Source of the DNA: Metabacillus sp. FJAT-52054
Lineage (GTDB): Bacteria; Bacillota; Bacilli; Bacillales; Bacillaceae
NCBI RefSeq assembly: GCF_037201815.1
Contig: NZ_CP147407.1
Span: forward strand, 1,550,001 to 1,614,000
Reading direction: 5' to 3'
DNA length: 64,000 nucleotides
Positions within the stretch are counted from its first letter, which is position 1. Every line of letters begins with the position of its first letter. This document shows, piece by piece, positions 33,216 through 42,310 of this stretch. The notes beneath the pieces are model-generated. The model made no database searches. It was not told the origin of the DNA and worked only from the letters and a program-made list of their open reading frames with translations. The translations under genes and the position numbers were made by a program.

Positions 33216-34448
33216 TTAAAACGCCCAATCGCCGTTTCTGAATACCGGCTCCCGTGTACCATCTTCTAATATTCCATCAATGTCCATATCCTGTGAGCCA
33301 ATCATGAAATCAACATGCGTCATGCTGCTGTTGACTCCATGCTTAGCAAGCTCTTCGCGGTCCATTTTCTTTCCGCCTTCAATATTAAAGGCATAGCCGC
33401 TGCCGATTGCCAAATGGTTCGATGCATTTTCATCAAACAATGTATTGTAAAATAAAACGCCGGACTTGGAGATCGGTGAATCGTAAGGCACAAGAGCCAC
33501 TTCTCCAAGATACTGGGACCCTTCATCCGTTTCTATCAGAGTTTGCAGGATTTCTTGGCCGGCTTTTGCTTCAGCTTTCGTGATCTTGCCGTTTTCAAAG
33601 GTAATCTGAAATTCATCAATCAGATTTCCGCCATAGCTTAAAGGCTTGGTGCTTGAAACTACGCCATTTACTCCGGTTTTAAGGGGGACTGTGAAAACTT
33701 CTTCAGTCGGCATATTTGCCATAAAAGGAGTGCCTTGCTCATTTTCACTTCCTGCTCCGACCCACTGGTGTTTTTCGTGCAGTTCAATCGTTAAATCAGT
33801 CTCTTTTGCTGTATAGTGGAGGGCCTTATACTTTTTGCTATTCAGATAATCAACTTTCTTATGTAAGGAAGCATTATGCTCTTTCCAGGCCTGAACCGGG
33901 TTCTCCTCATATACTCTTACTGATTTGAAGATAGCATCCCAGAGCTTTTCAACCGCTTCATTTTCTTCAGAATCAGGAAACACCTTTAATGCCCAGTCTT
34001 TAGAAGGTGCTGCGATGACAGTCCAGCTCATTTTATCAGATTGAACGTATTGGCGATAGCGATTAAGCGCTTTGCCGGCTGCTTTATTTGCAGCGGCTAT
34101 TCTTTTGGTGTCTACCCCTTTAAGAAGATCTGGATTTGCTGATACGATGCTCATAAATGCTGCATTGTTTTCAGCGAGCTCTTCGCGTTCCTTTGCCCTG
34201 TGCATAGGATATTCATTAAATACTTCGTCTGGAGCCATATCATATTTGAGTCTTGCAACCTTATCATCCATCCAGTCAACGATGACATTTTTTGCTCCGG
34301 CTTCGTATGCTTTTTTTACTACTAAGCGAGTAAACTCGGCTGTGTCGATGGCTGCATATACAGCAAGTGTTTGCCCTTTTTGAATATTGACGCCGACTTT
34401 AACGGCTAAATCTGCATACTTCTCTAAGTTCTGCTGAAAGTTAGACAT
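33216..34448 (-). CDS. ampS: AmpS, M29-family aminopeptidase
   Basis: A 410-residue metalloaminopeptidase of family M29. The metal ligands lie in the C-terminal half: GEVALVPYDSPI near 316, ENASNHLAIGSGYAF near 341, NSSMTHVDFMIGS near 378, and QDMDIDGI near 390. It releases N-terminal residues from peptides in the cytosol. The length equals that I recall for B. subtilis AmpS, and gene order (ykpA, ampS, ykpC) agrees. The ATG has GGGGGC upstream. It is divergent from the acyl-CoA dehydrogenase gene, about 160 bp away. Confidence 0.93.
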   Translation of the reverse strand: MSNFQQNLEKYADLAVKVGVNIQKGQTLAVYAAIDTAEFTRLVVKKAYEAGAKNVIVDWMDDKVARLKYDMAPDEVFNEYPMHRAKEREELAENNAAFMSIVSANPDLLKGVDTKRIAAANKAAGKALNRYRQYVQSDKMSWTVIAAPSKDWALKVFPDSEENEAVEKLWDAIFKSVRVYEENPVQAWKEHNASLHKKVDYLNSKKYKALHYTAKETDLTIELHEKHQWVGAGSENEQGTPFMANMPTEEVFTVPLKTGVNGVVSSTKPLSYGGNLIDEFQITFENGKITKAEAKAGQEILQTLIETDEGSQYLGEVALVPYDSPISKSGVLFYNTLFDENASNHLAIGSGYAFNIEGGKKMDREELAKHGVNSSMTHVDFMIGSQDMDIDGILEDGTREPVFRNGDWAF

Positions 34449-34605
34449 AGAAATGCCCCCTTATATTCTTATTCTCCATTATTTTAGCAGACTTATGCGA
34501 ATCTTCAAACGAAATAGTCATAGAGCGTTATACCAATCGGATTACTTTAAGAATAGAGCTCTCAAGAGTTACAATAGAAAAAGACTAGTAGCAGAGGTGA
34601 CGAAC

Positions 34606-35775
34606 GTGAGATTTCTTGAAACGCAATTTATCCGTAATGAAGCTGAGAAGCAGCTTTTCATAAAAGCAAAAAACCTGTCAGAAAAATTCTTTGAACGTGC
34701 TGAAAAGCATGACCGCGAAGCTACCTTCCCGTTCGACAACTTTGCTGATCTGAAAAATGAAGGCTTTTTGTCTCTCACTATACCAGAGTCGCATGGAGGT
34801 CAGGGAATATCGTTATATACGTTCCTGCTTCTGCAGGAAAAGCTTGCTGAAGGGGATGCCGCAACGGCTTTGTCAGCGGGCTGGCATCTGGGGTTATTTC
34901 TCAGCCTTAGGGAAACAGGGAAATGGGATCCTGCATTATTTAAAAAAATAACCCGTGAAGTCATTGATTCCGGAAAGCTTGTCAACAGTGCTGCAAGCGA
35001 GGCTAAGACCGGAAGTCCGGCTCGAGGCGGAAAGCCTGAGACAACAGCTGTTAAAAAAGGAGACCGCTGGCTAATCAGCGGCAGAAAAATTTTCGCCTCT
35101 CTGGCACCTATTTTGGACTACTTCATCGTGACAGCTACGATTGCAGAAACAGGTGATATCGGTGAATTTCTAGTCCCGAGGGAAGCGGCAGGCGTTCGTA
35201 TTGAAGAAACATGGGACACAATGGGAATGAGGGGTACAAGAAGCGATGATTTAATTCTTGATGAAGTTGTGCTGGATGCTTCTGCATTAATTGCAAATCG
35301 AAGCAAGCCTGCCAAGCCCATGGCGCAGGGCTGGCTGCTGCATATTCCTGCATGCTATCTTGGCATTGCCATTGCAGCCCGTAATGAAGCCGTCCGCTTT
35401 GCCCGGAATTATCATCCGAATAGCCTTCCCCATCCGATTATGGAAGTGCCGGAGGTTAGAAGAAAAGTAGCGGAAATGGATATTAAACTGCTGACCGCAA
35501 GACAGCTGATGTACGCGACAGCTGAAAAGTGGGATACCAAACCTGATGAGCGTTCAGAGCTCCAAACCGAGCTAGCCGCAGCCAAATATACTGCGACTAA
35601 TATCGCCATCGAAGTCGTGGACCTAGCCATGAGAATAGAAGGTGGCCAAAGTCTTTTCAGGAACAAACCGCTCGAACGATTTTACCGGGATGTCAGGGCA
35701 GGGCTCCATAATCCGCCTTCAGACGATATTACGGTTAAAATTATGGCAGACAGAGCCTTTTCTGAAGAAGAATAA
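34606..35775 (+). CDS. Acyl-CoA dehydrogenase family flavoprotein
   Basis: A 389-residue protein with the acyl-CoA dehydrogenase layout: helical N-terminal domain (FPFDNFADLKNEGFLSLTIPESHGGQG), central beta domain (SEAKTGSPARGG, DTMGMRGTRSDDLIL) and C-terminal helical domain (MRIEGGQSLFRNKPLERFYRDVRAG). The usual catalytic Glu (EGT) region is not obvious, so the substrate may not be a simple acyl-CoA. FMN/FAD use is expected. Translation from 34453 is open, but AGAGGTGA at 34593-34600 and the family N-terminus point to GTG 34606. It is monocistronic before gntK. Confidence 0.85.
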   Translation: MRFLETQFIRNEAEKQLFIKAKNLSEKFFERAEKHDREATFPFDNFADLKNEGFLSLTIPESHGGQGISLYTFLLLQEKLAEGDAATALSAGWHLGLFLSLRETGKWDPALFKKITREVIDSGKLVNSAASEAKTGSPARGGKPETTAVKKGDRWLISGRKIFASLAPILDYFIVTATIAETGDIGEFLVPREAAGVRIEETWDTMGMRGTRSDDLILDEVVLDASALIANRSKPAKPMAQGWLLHIPACYLGIAIAARNEAVRFARNYHPNSLPHPIMEVPEVRRKVAEMDIKLLTARQLMYATAEKWDTKPDERSELQTELAAAKYTATNIAIEVVDLAMRIEGGQSLFRNKPLERFYRDVRAGLHNPPSDDITVKIMADRAFSEEE

Positions 35776-35844
35776 GGTTTCGAATGAGCTGGAATTAGTG
35801 TAACGTAAGGATAGATGCTTAATGAGTTTCTGGAGGTTGTGCAG

Positions 35845-37407
35845 ATGAAAGAATATATGATGGGTGTAGATATTGGAACCACAAGTACCAAGGCCGTTCT
35901 TTTTGACCGCGGCGGTGCGGTCATTGCGAAGCATAATTCAGGATACCCCCTATACACGGAAGCGCCGGGGGAGGCCGAGCAGAGCCCGGAAGAGATTTTC
36001 ACTGCTGTCGTGAGTGCGATTCGTGAAACCATCAAGGAAGCAGAAGTTCCATCAGAGGAAATCGGCTTTGTCAGCTTCAGCTCCGCCATGCACAGTCTTA
36101 TTGCCATGGATGCAAGCGGCAAACCGCTGACACGCAGTATTACTTGGGCAGATCAGCGGAGTGAGGCTTGGACAAAAAAGCTAAAGAAAGAATGGAGCGG
36201 ACATGATATTTATCTCCGTACAGGTACTCCCATTCATCCGATGTCCCCGTTATCCAAAATTATTTGGCTGCGGGAAGACCATCCTGAAATTTTCAGTAAA
36301 ACAGCTAAATTCATTTCAATTAAAGAATACGTTTTTTTCCGCTTTTTCGGTGAATACATAATCGATCATTCAATTGCTTCTGCTACAGGCTTGTTTAACC
36401 TTGAAAAGAAGGACTGGGATAGGGGGGCGATGGAAATTGCCGGAATTACTGAGGACAAGCTTTCAAAACTCGTCCCGACCACTTTCCAGATACAAGGATT
36501 CCATTCTGAAGCAGCTGCTGAAACGGGGCTGCCTGCAGCCATCCCGTTCATAGTAGGCGCAAGTGACGGCGTTCTGTCCAACTTAGGGGTCAATGCCATT
36601 GATCCTGGTGCCGTTGCTCTCACTATCGGTACAAGCGGGGCCATCCGGGCTGTTGCAAACCGTCCGGTTACGGATCCGAAGGGGCGGATCTTTTGCTATG
36701 CGCTGACAGAAGAGCACTGGGTCATTGGCGGTCCTGTGAATAATGGAGGAATGATTTTCCAATGGATGAAAGATGAACTCTGCCATTCTGAAGTGGAAAC
36801 GGCGGAAAGACTGGGACAGGATCCCTATACATATTTGACTGATATCGCAGCGGAAATCAGGCCGGGAGCAGAAGGACTGATTTTCCATCCGTATTTGGCA
36901 GGGGAACGGGCGCCGATTTGGAATGCTCATGCAAGAGGAGCATTTTTCGGCCTTGGGCTTCACCATAAAAAAGAACACATGATCAGGGCTGTTCTTGAAG
37001 GGATCAATTACAACCTTTATACGGTCCTGCTTGCACTGAAAGAACTGATTGGAATTCCGGAAAAAATTCACGCAACAGGAGGCTTCGCTCAATCTGAATT
37101 TTGGCGCCAGATGCTCGCTGATGTGCTGGACCAGGAGGTTCTCATTCCAGAGAGCTATGAAAGCTCCTGCCTTGGCGCAGTCATTCTCGGCATGTATGCC
37201 CTTGGTGAAATTGACAGCTTAACGGCTGCGAAGCGGTTCGTCAGCTCCAACATCCGACTGCTTCCAAATCAGGAAACATCAGAAGTGTACAAGGAAATCA
37301 TCCCGATCTACATCCGTTTAGCCCGGTTGTACGAAACAGAATTTGAAGAAATTGCTGCTTTCCAAACGAAGTATGGTAAGAAGGAATTGCCGGAAAGCGC
37401 GAAATAA
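35845..37407 (+). CDS. gntK: Gluconate kinase (FGGY family)
   Basis: A 520-residue FGGY sugar kinase. The N-terminal phosphate loop is MGVDIGTTSTKAVLFD, FGGY signatures occur at SITWADQRS and in the C-terminal HYLAGERAPIWN-like segment (FHPYLAGERAPIWN near 365), and ATGGFAQSEFWRQMLADVL follows near 415. It phosphorylates gluconate to 6-phosphogluconate. GGAGG at 35832-35836 supports ATG 35845. No gntP permease, gntZ or gntR regulator is adjacent, unlike in B. subtilis where they form an operon. A terminator follows at 37408-37446. Confidence 0.88.
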   Translation: MKEYMMGVDIGTTSTKAVLFDRGGAVIAKHNSGYPLYTEAPGEAEQSPEEIFTAVVSAIRETIKEAEVPSEEIGFVSFSSAMHSLIAMDASGKPLTRSITWADQRSEAWTKKLKKEWSGHDIYLRTGTPIHPMSPLSKIIWLREDHPEIFSKTAKFISIKEYVFFRFFGEYIIDHSIASATGLFNLEKKDWDRGAMEIAGITEDKLSKLVPTTFQIQGFHSEAAAETGLPAAIPFIVGASDGVLSNLGVNAIDPGAVALTIGTSGAIRAVANRPVTDPKGRIFCYALTEEHWVIGGPVNNGGMIFQWMKDELCHSEVETAERLGQDPYTYLTDIAAEIRPGAEGLIFHPYLAGERAPIWNAHARGAFFGLGLHHKKEHMIRAVLEGINYNLYTVLLALKELIGIPEKIHATGGFAQSEFWRQMLADVLDQEVLIPESYESSCLGAVILGMYALGEIDSLTAAKRFVSSNIRLLPNQETSEVYKEIIPIYIRLARLYETEFEEIAAFQTKYGKKELPESAK

Positions 37408-37446
37408 AAAAAGCCGGCCTGAAGGTGAAATACAGGCCGGCTTTTT
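37408..37446 (+). terminator. Intrinsic terminator of gntK
   Basis: AAAGCCGGCCTG and CAGGCCGGCTTTTT form a 12-bp stem with a T-run. Confidence 0.9.
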
Positions 37447-37478
37447 AGCGGGTTGAATTTTCTCATATAGATCCAGGA

Positions 37479-38021
37479 TTACTTTATTAAGCTGCTTTCA
37501 CCGGTAATTGAACGAACTTCTTCCCACTCGTGCTTTAATATCGCCATTTCATTTATACTCCAGAATGAATCTTTCATTTTTCGGGAGTCTTTAAAGTGAC
37601 CTTCAATGGTAAAACCTGCTTTTTTATAGCAAGCTATCGCTGCCTTGTTAAAATCAAATACACCAAGAGTAACCCTATGAACATTCAACTCAAGAAAAGC
37701 AAAATTCAGCGCTTGCTGAACAAGAGTAAAACCATAGCCCTGTCCTCTCGTGGCCGGATTAATGAGAACACGGCTGATGCGGCAGGATTCATTTTTCAGG
37801 TCAATCTTTGAAAGGCAGATATGACCGGCTGCAGCACCTGACTCTTCTTCGACTGCTTTAAACACTCTTTGATCAGATCCATGTACATATCCCTCGATCT
37901 GTTCAAATGTCAAGGGAAATAAAAATTCCGGACCTCCCCACTGCATCAGAAACTCTGCAGACGGAATCCATTCAATCAGTTCCGCGGCATCCCCCATAGT
38001 AAACGGTTCTAAACGTATCAT
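37479..38021 (-). CDS. GNAT acetyltransferase (RimJ/RimL type)
   Basis: A 180-residue GNAT. The acetyl-CoA loop is NPATRGQGYGFTLVQQAL near residue 98 (Q/R-x-x-G-x-G/A), and ELNVHRVTLGVFDFNKAAIACYKKAGF near 120 is the RimL-type C-terminal motif. The acceptor is unknown. AAAGGAGG selects ATG 38021 (MIRLEPFTMG); the frame upstream to 38150 has no initiator with a good site. It is divergent from another GNAT gene 114 nt away. Confidence 0.87.
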   Translation of the reverse strand: MIRLEPFTMGDAAELIEWIPSAEFLMQWGGPEFLFPLTFEQIEGYVHGSDQRVFKAVEEESGAAAGHICLSKIDLKNESCRISRVLINPATRGQGYGFTLVQQALNFAFLELNVHRVTLGVFDFNKAAIACYKKAGFTIEGHFKDSRKMKDSFWSINEMAILKHEWEEVRSITGESSLIK

Positions 38022-38135
38022 ATAGAATCCTCCTTTCACAATAAGGAAGTTATTCGTCTTTTTAAACGGATTTCCTTTATTTTTGAAGGAAATCCAATAT
38101 TCGTATAGAATCAATAAGGAATCGAGGTGACCATA

Positions 38136-39002
38136 ATGATTGATATTCAAGCATACTATGATATTGATTTTTTTAAAAAAGCAGCATTATCCTTCCTGGA
38201 AACACAGGAAATCGAAAACAACGTTGCTCTGGGCATCCTGCTGGACAAACAATCCTCCAGCCTGCAGCCTATACATATGAGCATGATCCGGAAAGACGGG
38301 GAGCCCATTGTGGTCCTTCTTCAAACCCATCCTAAACAGGTGCTCGTCGCGGCAAAATCCAGCTTAGAGGAAGAAGACCTTTTGCTTGCCGGAAAGAGAA
38401 TTGCCCAGGTTTACCGATCTGTTCCAGGGCTTCTTGGAGAAAAGCGGATAACCGAAATTCTGGCTAAAAGGATCGCCGGCCTAACCGGAAAATCAGCCCG
38501 GCTTTTCATGAATCAGCGTTTACATAAGCTTGAACATATTGAAAAACCGGCAGCAAACACCGGTAACATGATGCTCTTGACTGCCGAACACCGCCCGTTA
38601 ATCAGCCAGTGGGTTTTTGACTTTTGTGAAGAAGTAGGGGAGCATGCTTCCATGTTTGAAGCCGATGAAAAAGCAGACGAATTAATACGAAAGAAAAGTT
38701 TATACGGCTGGGTTACGGAAGGCAGCATCGTATCGATGGCTAATTGGTCGCGCCCGACGAAAACAAATGTAAACATTAACTATGTATACACACCTCCCGT
38801 CCATCGAAAAAAGGGGTATGCAACAGACTGTGTGACGGTCCTTACCGAACAAATGCTTAATAGTGGATATGAGACAACCAGTCTATTTACAGATTTGGCT
38901 AATCCGACATCCAACAAGATCTACAGAGAAATCGGCTATAAGCCGGTTCAGGACGTTGTGAAAATCCTATTTGAAGAAAGACCGAAAAAACCAGCAGAGT
39001 AA
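38136..39002 (+). CDS. GNAT acetyltransferase with an extra N-terminal domain
   Basis: A 288-residue protein. The N-terminal half (to about 150) is an additional region without a motif I recognise. The C-terminal half is a GNAT fold with YVYTPPVHRKKGYATDCVTVLTEQML near residue 225 (acetyl-CoA loop HRKKGYA) and FTDLANPTSNKIYREIGY, the terminal motif. Such two-part GNATs are common in Bacillus and of unknown acceptor. AGGTGA 5 nt upstream selects ATG 38136 over GTG 38127. Its end is followed by a short CAGCAG/CTGCTG hairpin (38993-39017). Confidence 0.85.
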   Translation: MIDIQAYYDIDFFKKAALSFLETQEIENNVALGILLDKQSSSLQPIHMSMIRKDGEPIVVLLQTHPKQVLVAAKSSLEEEDLLLAGKRIAQVYRSVPGLLGEKRITEILAKRIAGLTGKSARLFMNQRLHKLEHIEKPAANTGNMMLLTAEHRPLISQWVFDFCEEVGEHASMFEADEKADELIRKKSLYGWVTEGSIVSMANWSRPTKTNVNINYVYTPPVHRKKGYATDCVTVLTEQMLNSGYETTSLFTDLANPTSNKIYREIGYKPVQDVVKILFEERPKKPAE

Positions 39003-39036
39003 AATCTGCTGGTTTTTTGCGAATTCATAGAGTGTG

Positions 39037-39588
39037 TTAGCTGGAAAACTCTGATTCCTTTCCTTTTCTAGGCCATAGCGTATAGCTAAAGCTATAGACA
39101 AAATCTGCAGCTAAAATTAAAGACCAGTAGCGAATGGCGTTTAGAAGTTCAGCCGTTCTGGAACCATCGCCAATCATTACGATCATTCCAATTAGCAGAC
39201 CGCAGCCTATTGTCCATGCTAATAGATGCCGGTACCAGCCTAATCGCTCATTTTTAGCATGCTCTTTGCCAAGCTTCGCAGGTTTCACCGGTGCCGGACC
39301 GCCGGCATATCGGTGAGCGAAGCGAACGTCTGCCCATTGAATCATTTTATGTCCGAAAGCAATCGTTGAGCCAATATAAATGGCTGCAATTGCGTGTACA
39401 AATTCAGCTTCTTTTCCAGAGCTTAAATCGATTACCGCCGCAGCAATTAAAATCAGATCAATGACAGGTGTACATAGAAGCAATACTGCTCCGGTTTTTT
39501 TCATTCGAAGCAAATACCGTGCACCCAACCCTGCGATTACAAAGATCCAGAATCCAATTTCGCATCCTATAATAAGCCAGCCAATCAT
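39037..39588 (-). CDS. Five-helix membrane protein, unknown function
   Basis: A 183-residue membrane protein with hydrophobic segments near residues 3-24, 32-52, 62-80, 120-140 and 150-170, and a polar Lys/Pro-rich loop (GGPAPVKPAKLGKEHAK). I recall B. subtilis YmcC-like proteins of similar size but cannot confirm the match. It is divergent from a TetR regulator with a perfect palindrome between, so it is very probably the regulator's target. Confidence 0.72.
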   Translation of the reverse strand: MIGWLIIGCEIGFWIFVIAGLGARYLLRMKKTGAVLLLCTPVIDLILIAAAVIDLSSGKEAEFVHAIAAIYIGSTIAFGHKMIQWADVRFAHRYAGGPAPVKPAKLGKEHAKNERLGWYRHLLAWTIGCGLLIGMIVMIGDGSRTAELLNAIRYWSLILAADFVYSFSYTLWPRKGKESEFSS

Positions 39589-39613
39589 GAATCATTCTCC
39601 TTTTTCGTACATG

Positions 39614-39636
39614 TGTGTTAAAAACATATTAACACA
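39614..39636. promoter_or_regulatory. Perfect 23-bp palindromic operator between tetR-like and membrane genes
   Basis: TGTGTTAA (39614-39621), 7 nt and TTAACACA (39629-39636). It lies between divergent starts, 26 nt from the membrane-protein start and 38 nt from the regulator's start. Confidence 0.75.
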
Positions 39637-39673
39637 ACTGTATTAAAAAGGCAATATGTGATAAACTTGAACT

Positions 39674-40264
39674 ATGCCTAAATTTGTAGATCATGAAAAA
39701 CAAAAAGAAAAAATAGCCGAAGCAGTATGGAGAATTGTTGCGAGAGATGGAATGGAGCAGGTTTCAGTCCGGAATGTGGCAAAAGAAGCCGGTCTTTCAC
39801 CAGGATCGATGCGGCATTATTTTTCCACTCAATCAGAATTGATTGTGTTTACGATGAAGTTTATATCAGAAAAAATAAGAAAAAGAGCAGAAGGAGCTGT
39901 ATTTTCAGGTGACCATATGGAAGATATGGCCATGCTGCTGGAAGAAGCCCTTCCGCTGAATGATGAAAGGAGAACGGAAACGGAGGTTTGGTTTGCGTTT
40001 ATCGCAAAAGCTTTTACTGACCGTGAGCTGGCTCCGCATAGCGCTGAATTATATGATGAAATAAAAAGAGGAGTTACCCTGATCATTACAGGGCTAATGA
40101 CATTAGGTTTGGCAAAGGAAAACCTGGATCCAGAAATAGAGATTGAGCGTCTGTTTGCTTTAATTGATGGATTAGCTATTCATGGTGTGATCAGACCGGA
40201 TGAGTGCAGTCCTAGAAAAATGAGCAGAGTTGTCCGCCATCATTTGCAATCTCTTTGTAAATGA
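39674..40264 (+). CDS. TetR/AcrR-family regulator
   Basis: A 196-residue regulator. The N-terminal helix-turn-helix has MEQVSVRNVAKEAGLSPGSMRHYFSTQSEL (residues 25-54). The C-terminal ligand domain is all helical, as usual; the inducer cannot be read. Its start lies 38 nt from the TGTGTTAA palindrome. It would repress the divergent membrane-protein gene and probably itself. No strong ribosome binding site precedes ATG 39674, so the transcript may be leaderless or short-led. Confidence 0.9.
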   Translation: MPKFVDHEKQKEKIAEAVWRIVARDGMEQVSVRNVAKEAGLSPGSMRHYFSTQSELIVFTMKFISEKIRKRAEGAVFSGDHMEDMAMLLEEALPLNDERRTETEVWFAFIAKAFTDRELAPHSAELYDEIKRGVTLIITGLMTLGLAKENLDPEIEIERLFALIDGLAIHGVIRPDECSPRKMSRVVRHHLQSLCK

Positions 40265-40267
40265 TGG

Positions 40268-40297
40268 TTGACAGTTAAAGTAATTTCTGAATATACT
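40268..40297 (+). promoter_or_regulatory. Promoter of the ABC-F leader
   Basis: TTGACA (40268-40273), 18 nt and TATACT (40292-40297). The predicted start near 40304 gives a leader of about 230 nt before the ABC-F gene. Confidence 0.7.
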
Positions 40298-40303
40298 AAA
40301 TGT

Positions 40304-40532
40304 ACTATTTGCAGAAGGGAATGAATTTGGGCCAATGAAGCTGTAATCTTATTTTCTGACGTTTCTTTAATAAAAAGGAACCAAAAGAGAGTAGGATTCG
40401 TGCGCCCATTTTTCATTCAAAAGCCGTCAAAAGTGTTTTTGGCATAGGCTTTTTTTGAATACGGCATTCGTCATCCTCTTCAGGTTCCTAAGAGGTTTTT
40501 TTGTATTCAAAAAAGAGTGGGATGTGCTGCGT
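40304..40532 (+). promoter_or_regulatory. Attenuator leader of the ABC-F resistance gene
   Basis: Two terminator hairpins are seen. T1 has AAAAGCC (40419-40425) and GGCTTTT (40447-40453). T2 has CCTCTT (40475-40480) and AAGAGG (40490-40495) followed by T7. Upstream AGGAACC (40376-40382) is complementary to GGTTCCT in the T2 loop (40483-40489), and TTTTTTGAATAC (40451-40462) pairs with GTATTCAAAAAA (40503-40514), using the T1 3' arm. A short ORF MNLGQ (40321-40338) lies early. This is the layout of ribosome-mediated attenuation before vmlR-like genes. Confidence 0.68.
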
Positions 40533-42239
40533 ATGCTATTGATGAAAATAAGAAATATAAATAAAAGCTTTGGAGAACGGGATGTTTTAATGGGTTTAGA
40601 TTTAGATATAGCTTTGGGGGACAGGATTGGTCTTGCCGGGTACAACGGGACGGGAAAAACAACGTTTGCAAAAATTCTTGCCGGTATCCTCCCAATGGAT
40701 GAAGGCTATATAGATGGATTCAGCAAAAAAGTAAAAATCGGTTATCTGCAGCAGTCTGTTGATTATACGGATGATAGTTTAAAGGTTCAGGAGCATTCTA
40801 AGGAATGGCTGAAATCCGCAAAAATGCTCGGAATTGGTTCACTGGAAGGGCATCGTGAAAGGCGGCATTTAAGCGGCGGAGAAAAATTAAAGGTCGCGTT
40901 GACCAATGTGCTTCAAGGGAATCCGGATTTGCTTATCCTGGATGAACCGACGAATCATATGGATCTGCGGGGAATCAAATGGCTGACGTCAGAACTGCAG
41001 CAATTCAGCGGGACGGTCCTGATTATTTCTCATGATCGTTATTTTCTTGATCAAACCGTAACGAGAATTGAAGAGCTCGACGATGGAAAGCTCATTTCCT
41101 ATGAGGGGAACTACTCAGTTTACAGGAAAGAGAAGCAGCGCAGGTTTGAGATTCAAGAGAGGGATTATGAAAAGCAGCAGCGATATAAAAAACGGATTGA
41201 AGGCCAGATGGAGAACTTAAAGAGCTGGTCCGAGAAGGCTCACAGGGATTCCACCAAGAGCAAGACGAATGAGAAGCTTCCTATGGGCTATAAAGAAACT
41301 CAAAGAGTGAAAGCAAAGAAAATGGACATCCAAATCCGATCCAAAATGAAACGGCTGAATGCCGAAATGGAAAAGAATAAAGTAGAAAAGCCTAAAGAAG
41401 ATACGAGCGTTTATTTTGATTTTTCTGCTTCCCAAAAGCGCGGGAAACGAGTTCTTGAAGGGACTGGAGCGGCAAAAGCATTTGGTTCAAGAACGCTGTT
41501 TCATCAAAGTCACTTTTATTTGAAACATGGAGAAAGAGCAGCACTAATCGGACCGAATGGAAGCGGAAAAACGACTTTTCTAAACATTTTATTAGGAAAA
41601 GAGGAGCTCTCTGAAGGCCGAATATGGTTCAGCCATTCTCTTAAAATCGGCTATTTGAGCCAGGAGGTAGAAGACTTAAACGCAAATTTGACTCCGATTC
41701 AAGCCCTCGGTTTAACGGAACGGGATCTAATAAGCCGGGCAATGGACATGAGTGCCCATCTGGGATTAGCGGAGATGATGGACCGAAAAATTGAAGAGCT
41801 CAGTCTTGGACAAAGAACAAAGGTGAAATTAATCGGGCTCCTTTTGCAGGAACTTGATATGCTTATTTTAGATGAACCGACTAATCACCTCGATCTTCCG
41901 TCAAGAGAGCAGCTGGAGGAAACACTCCGTCTGTTTTCTGGGACATTACTCATTGTCTCCCATGATTATTACTTTTTGGAGAAGCTCTCTGATTGTCTGC
42001 TGGTCATCGAAGAGGATCAGGTAATTCGCAGATATGAAATGACTTTAAATGAATGGGAGAAAAAAGATTCTTTAAACGAATCCCAGGATGATAAGGAACA
42101 GCTTCTGATTCTTGAGACCGAACTTTCTGCCGTACTTGGGAAGCTAAGCCTGCTGCAGCCGGGAGATCCGGAGTATGCAGAGCTCGATAATAGCTTTAAT
42201 CTGCTTATGAGCAGAAAAAAAGACCTAAACAATAGGTGA
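40533..42239 (+). CDS. VmlR-like antibiotic-resistance ABC-F protein
   Basis: A 568-residue soluble protein with two cassettes. Cassette 1 has GYNGTGKTT and LLILDEPTNHMDLRG. The linker carries LKSWSEKAHRDSTKSK and YKETQRVKAKKMDIQIRSK, and cassette 2 has GPNGSGKTT, LSLGQRTKVKLIGLL and LDLPSREQLEETL. These linker and C-terminal segments agree closely with B. subtilis VmlR, which displaces virginiamycin M, lincomycin and pleuromutilins from the ribosome. The frame can be read from 40455 through the terminator, but ATG 40533 or 40542 is the likely start. It is preceded by an attenuator-type leader. A P-loop-like gene follows without a visible terminator. Confidence 0.88.
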   Translation: MLLMKIRNINKSFGERDVLMGLDLDIALGDRIGLAGYNGTGKTTFAKILAGILPMDEGYIDGFSKKVKIGYLQQSVDYTDDSLKVQEHSKEWLKSAKMLGIGSLEGHRERRHLSGGEKLKVALTNVLQGNPDLLILDEPTNHMDLRGIKWLTSELQQFSGTVLIISHDRYFLDQTVTRIEELDDGKLISYEGNYSVYRKEKQRRFEIQERDYEKQQRYKKRIEGQMENLKSWSEKAHRDSTKSKTNEKLPMGYKETQRVKAKKMDIQIRSKMKRLNAEMEKNKVEKPKEDTSVYFDFSASQKRGKRVLEGTGAAKAFGSRTLFHQSHFYLKHGERAALIGPNGSGKTTFLNILLGKEELSEGRIWFSHSLKIGYLSQEVEDLNANLTPIQALGLTERDLISRAMDMSAHLGLAEMMDRKIEELSLGQRTKVKLIGLLLQELDMLILDEPTNHLDLPSREQLEETLRLFSGTLLIVSHDYYFLEKLSDCLLVIEEDQVIRRYEMTLNEWEKKDSLNESQDDKEQLLILETELSAVLGKLSLLQPGDPEYAELDNSFNLLMSRKKDLNNR

Positions 42240-42310
42240 AGTAAGACATTGTTCGATCCTAATGGTACAATCGATTCAATAAGCATGTCCGAAAATAGCG
42301 GGGGATGAAT

